Assembly (NCBI GenBank): GCA_002067855.1
Contig: MVQS01000228.1
Coordinates: forward strand, 1 to 7,744
Source: Syntrophaceae bacterium PtaB.Bin038
GTDB taxonomy: Bacteria; Desulfobacterota; Syntrophia; Syntrophales; UBA2192
DNA: 7,744 nt
Reading direction: 5' to 3'
In this document: in pieces, positions 5,950 to 7,744 of the stretch
Layout of the letters: each line of letters starts with the position of its first letter
How positions within the stretch are numbered: the stretch's first letter is position 1
The notes under the pieces: model-generated
The model's input: only the letters and a program-made list of their open reading frames with translations
What the model was told of the DNA's origin: nothing
Database searches by the model: none
Made by a program: the position numbers and the translations under genes

Positions 5950-5960
5950 CACCATGCACA
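5946..5960. promoter_or_regulatory. Possible operator overlapping the -10 and start site
   Basis: TGTGCA and TGCACA are exact reverse complements around CCA. The palindrome covers the -10 end and the predicted transcription start, where a bound repressor would block initiation. It is short and may be chance. Confidence 0.3.
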
Positions 5961-6037
5961 AAAACCAACAGTTCTCTTTGCGGACGGGCCGGTCGACATT
6001 CCCCATCGACGGTAGAGGAGAGAGGAAAGAGGACGAG

Positions 6038-6259
6038 ATGGAGTCCCGTGCTCACACGGAACGGGAAGTCTGCGAGCACTGTGGGAAAAGGGTTTCGTTC
6101 ATCAGATGCACCGGATGTGATATACAGCTCTGTCAGGAGTGTGCCTGCTTCGAACTCGTCGGTTCAGGCACCGGCACGGTCATTCCGGTCTACTACTGTC
6201 TTCAGTGCGTCAAGGATGACAGGATAAACCCCAACGCAGTCTTTTACGGTATCAAGTAG
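6038..6259 (+). CDS. Small zinc-finger-like protein with four CxxC pairs, 73 aa
   Basis: The family is not recognised by name. The 73 residues hold four CxxC pairs (12/15, 24/27, 32/35, 54/57) plus C37. The spacing C-x2-C-x8-C-x2-C-x4-C-x2-C-x18-C-x2-C resembles cross-brace zinc fingers such as FYVE, where pairs one and three bind one zinc and pairs two and four the other. It probably binds two zinc ions in the cytoplasm, and a role in protein or nucleic-acid contact is only a guess. The C-terminus is YYCLQCVKDDRINPNAVFYGIK. The frame is open upstream as far as the promoter. ATG 6038 is chosen because the purine-rich stretch at 6016-6033, ending in GAGGA four bases before it, is a strong ribosome binding site. 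It appears to be transcribed alone. Confidence 0.75.
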   Translation: MESRAHTEREVCEHCGKRVSFIRCTGCDIQLCQECACFELVGSGTGTVIPVYYCLQCVKDDRINPNAVFYGIK

Positions 6260-6290
6260 GCCCCCTGCAGCGGTGGACTGCGCCGTGTTC

Positions 6291-6318
6291 GCGGATCCCC
6301 GGGTGTATCCGCCGTTTT
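6291..6318 (+). terminator. Weak terminator-like hairpin after the CxxC gene
   Basis: GCGGAT (6291-6296) pairs with ATCCGC (6307-6312), followed by CGTTTT. The stem is six base pairs with a ten-base loop and the T-run only four, so it is a marginal intrinsic terminator. Confidence 0.35.
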
Positions 6319-6360
6319 GCATCCGGCGCCGGCGATTTCAGGGCAATCCGGGCCGGACGC

Positions 6361-6711
6361 TCACTTCGAGTCGACGAAAAACTTCGCGATCAGAAACCCC
6401 ATCAGGATCAGGATGACCGACAGGTCCGCCCGGTCGAGGAGCCACAGCATGGACGCCTTGACCGCCGAGACCTCGTTGAGGAAGCCGAAACAGCCGGCGG
6501 GAAGATACTTCACGAGGGCGACGGACGGGTACCTCGTCCATTCGTTGTGCTCGAACCAGCCGTAGAACTGGTAGGCGAACAGCAGCGTCCCGGAGAGGAA
6601 GACGAGGTTGGCCAGCCAGGACAGCAGGGAAATCCGACGCCCCTTTGCCTCTGCCCTGACCGGGTGGGAATACTGGAACTTCCAGGCGGAATGCCCATCG
6701 TACGGATCCAT
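6361..6711 (-). CDS. Small membrane protein with two helices, 116 aa
   Basis: I do not recognise the family. The protein has a polar, aromatic N-terminus (MDPYDGHSAWKFQY), a basic stretch EAKGRR, a first transmembrane helix at about 27-50, a loop with GWFEHNEWTRYPSV, and a second helix at about 96-113 (DLSVILILMGFLIAKFF) ending in VDSK. By the positive-inside rule the N-terminus is cytoplasmic, and both ends are likely inside. ATG 6711 has GGAGGTG eight bases ahead. An alternative GTG at 6720 would overlap that site and is rejected. The mRNA leader carries a perfect 10-bp hairpin just before the ribosome binding site. It lies divergent from the cytochrome gene, so a shared role in membrane or electron-transfer processes is possible but unproven. 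Confidence 0.75.
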   Translation of the reverse strand: MDPYDGHSAWKFQYSHPVRAEAKGRRISLLSWLANLVFLSGTLLFAYQFYGWFEHNEWTRYPSVALVKYLPAGCFGFLNEVSAVKASMLWLLDRADLSVILILMGFLIAKFFVDSK

Positions 6712-6733
6712 TGCAGACACCTCCTTTTTTCGT

Positions 6734-6756
6734 CCCGTCCCGCAGGGCGGGACGGG
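6734..6756 (-). promoter_or_regulatory. Perfect 10-bp hairpin in the leader of the membrane protein gene
   Basis: CCCGTCCCGC (6747-6756 on the minus strand) and GCGGGACGGG (6734-6743) are exact complements around three bases. On the minus strand the hairpin is followed by ACG, six A residues and then GGAGG at 6720-6724, so it sits about ten bases upstream of the ribosome binding site without hiding it. No T-run follows on either strand, so it is not an intrinsic terminator. It may stabilise the 5' end of the mRNA or be a copy of a dispersed GC-rich palindrome. Confidence 0.55.
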
Positions 6757-7062
6757 CTGCCCTCCTCAAGGTGCAAGCCCCCGATCCGCGCGCAACGCGC
6801 AGCGTGATGCCCGGATTCGATTGTCAAGCGGTTCGATCTGAAGTCTCCGCCCGTTCTATCGGCTCCCGACGGCCTTTTCTTGAGGATTTTTTTCGCGATC
6901 GGTCCTGCCCGGCACCCTGCTGCCGGCGGGATTGCCTCCGCGGAACGATACCGCACATCCAACCCTCATCGGATCGAGGGCGGCACCGAAAAAGCCGGGA
7001 ACCATGTCCTGCCGCAACGGATACGCCACCGGGCTAAACACCGCCCCGGCAAACAAAATGGG
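6757..7062. other. Divergent intergenic region without a recognisable gene
   Basis: These 300 bases separate the minus-strand membrane protein gene from the cytochrome promoter. Visible structure is limited to CCGGCA/TGCCGG (6909-6914 with 6921-6926) and two T-rich patches near 6873 and 6889. A TTGACA on the minus strand (6822-6827) lacks a -10 partner. Open frames cross the region on both strands but carry no motif and no ribosome binding site. Confidence 0.5.
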
Positions 7063-7090
7063 TTGACAATTCCCCGGGTGCCGATAGAAT
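7063..7090 (+). promoter_or_regulatory. Consensus sigma-70 promoter of the multiheme cytochrome gene
   Basis: A perfect TTGACA (7063-7068) and TAGAAT (7085-7090, five of six) are separated by 16 bases, followed by AT-rich AATTTT. RNA would start near 7097, leaving a leader of about 45 bases to the ATG at 7142. This is the strongest promoter in the window. Confidence 0.75.
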
Positions 7091-7141
7091 AATTTTCGGC
7101 ATTCGCACCGTCTCCACCTCTTCCACCGGCTACGAGGATTT

Positions 7142-7744
7142 ATGAAAGCCCGGCTCATCACCCTGATCGCTGCGCTTCTTCTTCCGCTGATCCTCGTTCT
7201 ATCCTCGTCCACTACCGCCCAGAACCAGAGCAGCAGCTGCGTCACCTGCCACACCGACGAGGCGGCGCTCAAGAAGACCTGCAAGCCCTTCGTCAAGCCC
7301 GAGGGCGAGGCGGAGGGGTGAGCGGGGGCGCCTCCGCCGGTCAAGGCGGAGACGTTCCACCTGACGTTCCTCGTCGACCGCAAGCTCGTCGAAACGGACA
7401 AGCACTTCGAGAAGGGCTGCCTCTACTGCCACAAGGGAAACGACAGGGCTGACGACAAGGACGCCGCCCACGAGGGGATGGTGAAGCGCCCCTCCGACGA
7501 GCTGGCGCTCTGCGGCGAATGCCACCAGGAGATCGCCGCGAACTACAAAAAATCCCTGCACTACACGACGATCGGGCAGCGCAACCGCGTGGTCAAGAGG
7601 ATGTCGAAGGAGGAGGCGAAGATCTTCGACGAGAAGGTATTCGAAAAATCCTGCCGGTCCTGCCACGCCTCCTGCGGGGACTGCCATGTCAAGTCCCCGG
7701 CCATCGCCGGGGTGAGCCTGGGCCTCATCAACAAGCACAAGTTC
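7142..7744 (+). CDS. Exported multiheme cytochrome c, apparent selenoprotein (TGA codon 60 read through), 3' partial
   Basis: The gene starts at ATG 7142 (GAGGA at 7134-7138) with a signal peptide: MKAR, a hydrophobic stretch to about residue 20, likely cleavage after TTA-26. Five CxxCH heme-binding motifs follow at C33 (CVTCH), C93 (CLYCH), C124 (CGECH), C171 (CRSCH) and C178 (CGDCH). H73, H88, H110 and H140 are possible distal ligands. It should be a periplasmic or outer-surface electron carrier, matured by cytochrome c biogenesis; more hemes may lie beyond the edge. Codon 60 (7319-7321) is TGA. The same frame then stays open for 141 codons to the edge, with four of the five heme motifs after it, so the stop is internal to the gene. 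A SECIS-like hairpin directly follows, so codon 60 is read as selenocysteine. The non-heme C47 precedes it by 13 residues. A recent nonsense mutation or sequencing error (TGG to TGA) is the main alternative. I cannot name the family or substrate. Confidence 0.82.
7319..7358 (+). promoter_or_regulatory. Candidate bacterial SECIS element following the UGA codon
   Basis: After UGA (7319-7321) the mRNA forms CUCCGCC (7332-7338) paired with GGCGGAG (7345-7351), a perfect 7-bp stem with loop GGUCAA (7339-7344). Below a C-A mismatch, GGGGCG (7325-7330) pairs with CGUUCC (7353-7358) using two G-U pairs. The loop starts 17 bases after UGA; in E. coli fdhF the GGUC loop starts 18 bases after UGA (from memory). 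The G-U at the loop start is the feature that SelB recognises. The element lies within coding sequence, encoding the AGAPPPVKAET segment, as bacterial SECIS elements do. The selC, selA, selB and selD genes would have to be elsewhere in the genome. Confidence 0.78.

Noticed and set aside
5727..5999. 90-residue minus-strand open frame ahead of the orphan terminator
   Set aside because: No ribosome binding site or recognisable domain, and it overlaps the candidate RNA stems and the promoter of the CxxC gene.
6822..6827. Minus-strand promoter for the 116-residue membrane protein from TTGACA
   Set aside because: No acceptable -10 box at 15-19 bases downstream; the region there is GC-rich.
7319..7321. 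Pseudogene call for the cytochrome because of the TGA
   Set aside because: Only one stop occurs, it is TGA, the downstream frame is intact with heme motifs, and a SECIS-like hairpin follows directly. A mutation or sequence error is not excluded.
7199..7738. 179-residue open frame on the minus strand
   Set aside because: Antisense shadow of the cytochrome, whose CxxCH motifs on the plus strand are decisive.
1..7744. CRISPR arrays, insertion sequences, attachment sites
   Set aside because: No spaced direct repeats, transposase or integrase coding sequence, or terminal inverted repeats were seen.

Overview
The window is GC-rich bacterial DNA. It most resembles an anaerobic member of the former Deltaproteobacteria (Desulfobacterota). 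That is an inference from a multiheme c-type cytochrome, an apparent selenocysteine codon, a GEMM-I class riboswitch and a family III CoA-transferase/racemase gene; no rRNA or other marker gene is present to confirm it.

Left edge to about 2.6 kb. A clear GEMM-I (cyclic di-GMP-I) riboswitch lies on the minus strand at 78-170 and points at a gene running off the left edge. To its right, three plus-strand genes follow: a two-helix membrane-anchored protein of unknown function (355-981), a glyoxalase II-like metallo-beta-lactamase hydrolase one base later (983-1690), and an exported dienelactone-hydrolase-like alpha/beta protein whose catalytic serine codon reads glycine (1761-2591). A probable two-way terminator separates them from the minus-strand genes.

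Middle, 2.7 to 5.45 kb, minus strand. A DUF2156 protein and a GNAT acetyltransferase overlap by ATGA and probably form a two-gene operon with its own promoter. Upstream of them, and cut off by a good intrinsic terminator, is a CaiB/BaiF-family gene that keeps the His/Asp/Glu residues of alpha-methylacyl-CoA racemase.

Right part, 5.45 to 7.14 kb. A 470-base gap holds a strong minus-strand intrinsic terminator preceded by a GC-rich foldable stretch and an extended -10 sequence, suggesting a small RNA of about 150 nt or an attenuated leader. Next come a 73-residue protein with four CxxC pairs (plus strand, own promoter) and a 116-residue two-helix membrane protein (minus strand) with a perfect 10-bp hairpin in its leader.

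Right edge. A consensus promoter drives an exported multiheme cytochrome c (7142 to the edge) interrupted by an in-frame TGA at codon 60. The frame stays open for 141 more codons and carries four further CxxCH motifs. Directly after the TGA is a 7-bp perfect hairpin, extended by a lower stem, with a loop beginning GGUC and placed as in bacterial SECIS elements. The simplest reading is a selenocysteine-containing multiheme cytochrome that an ordinary gene caller would cut into a 59-residue fragment. This is the most interesting part of the window.
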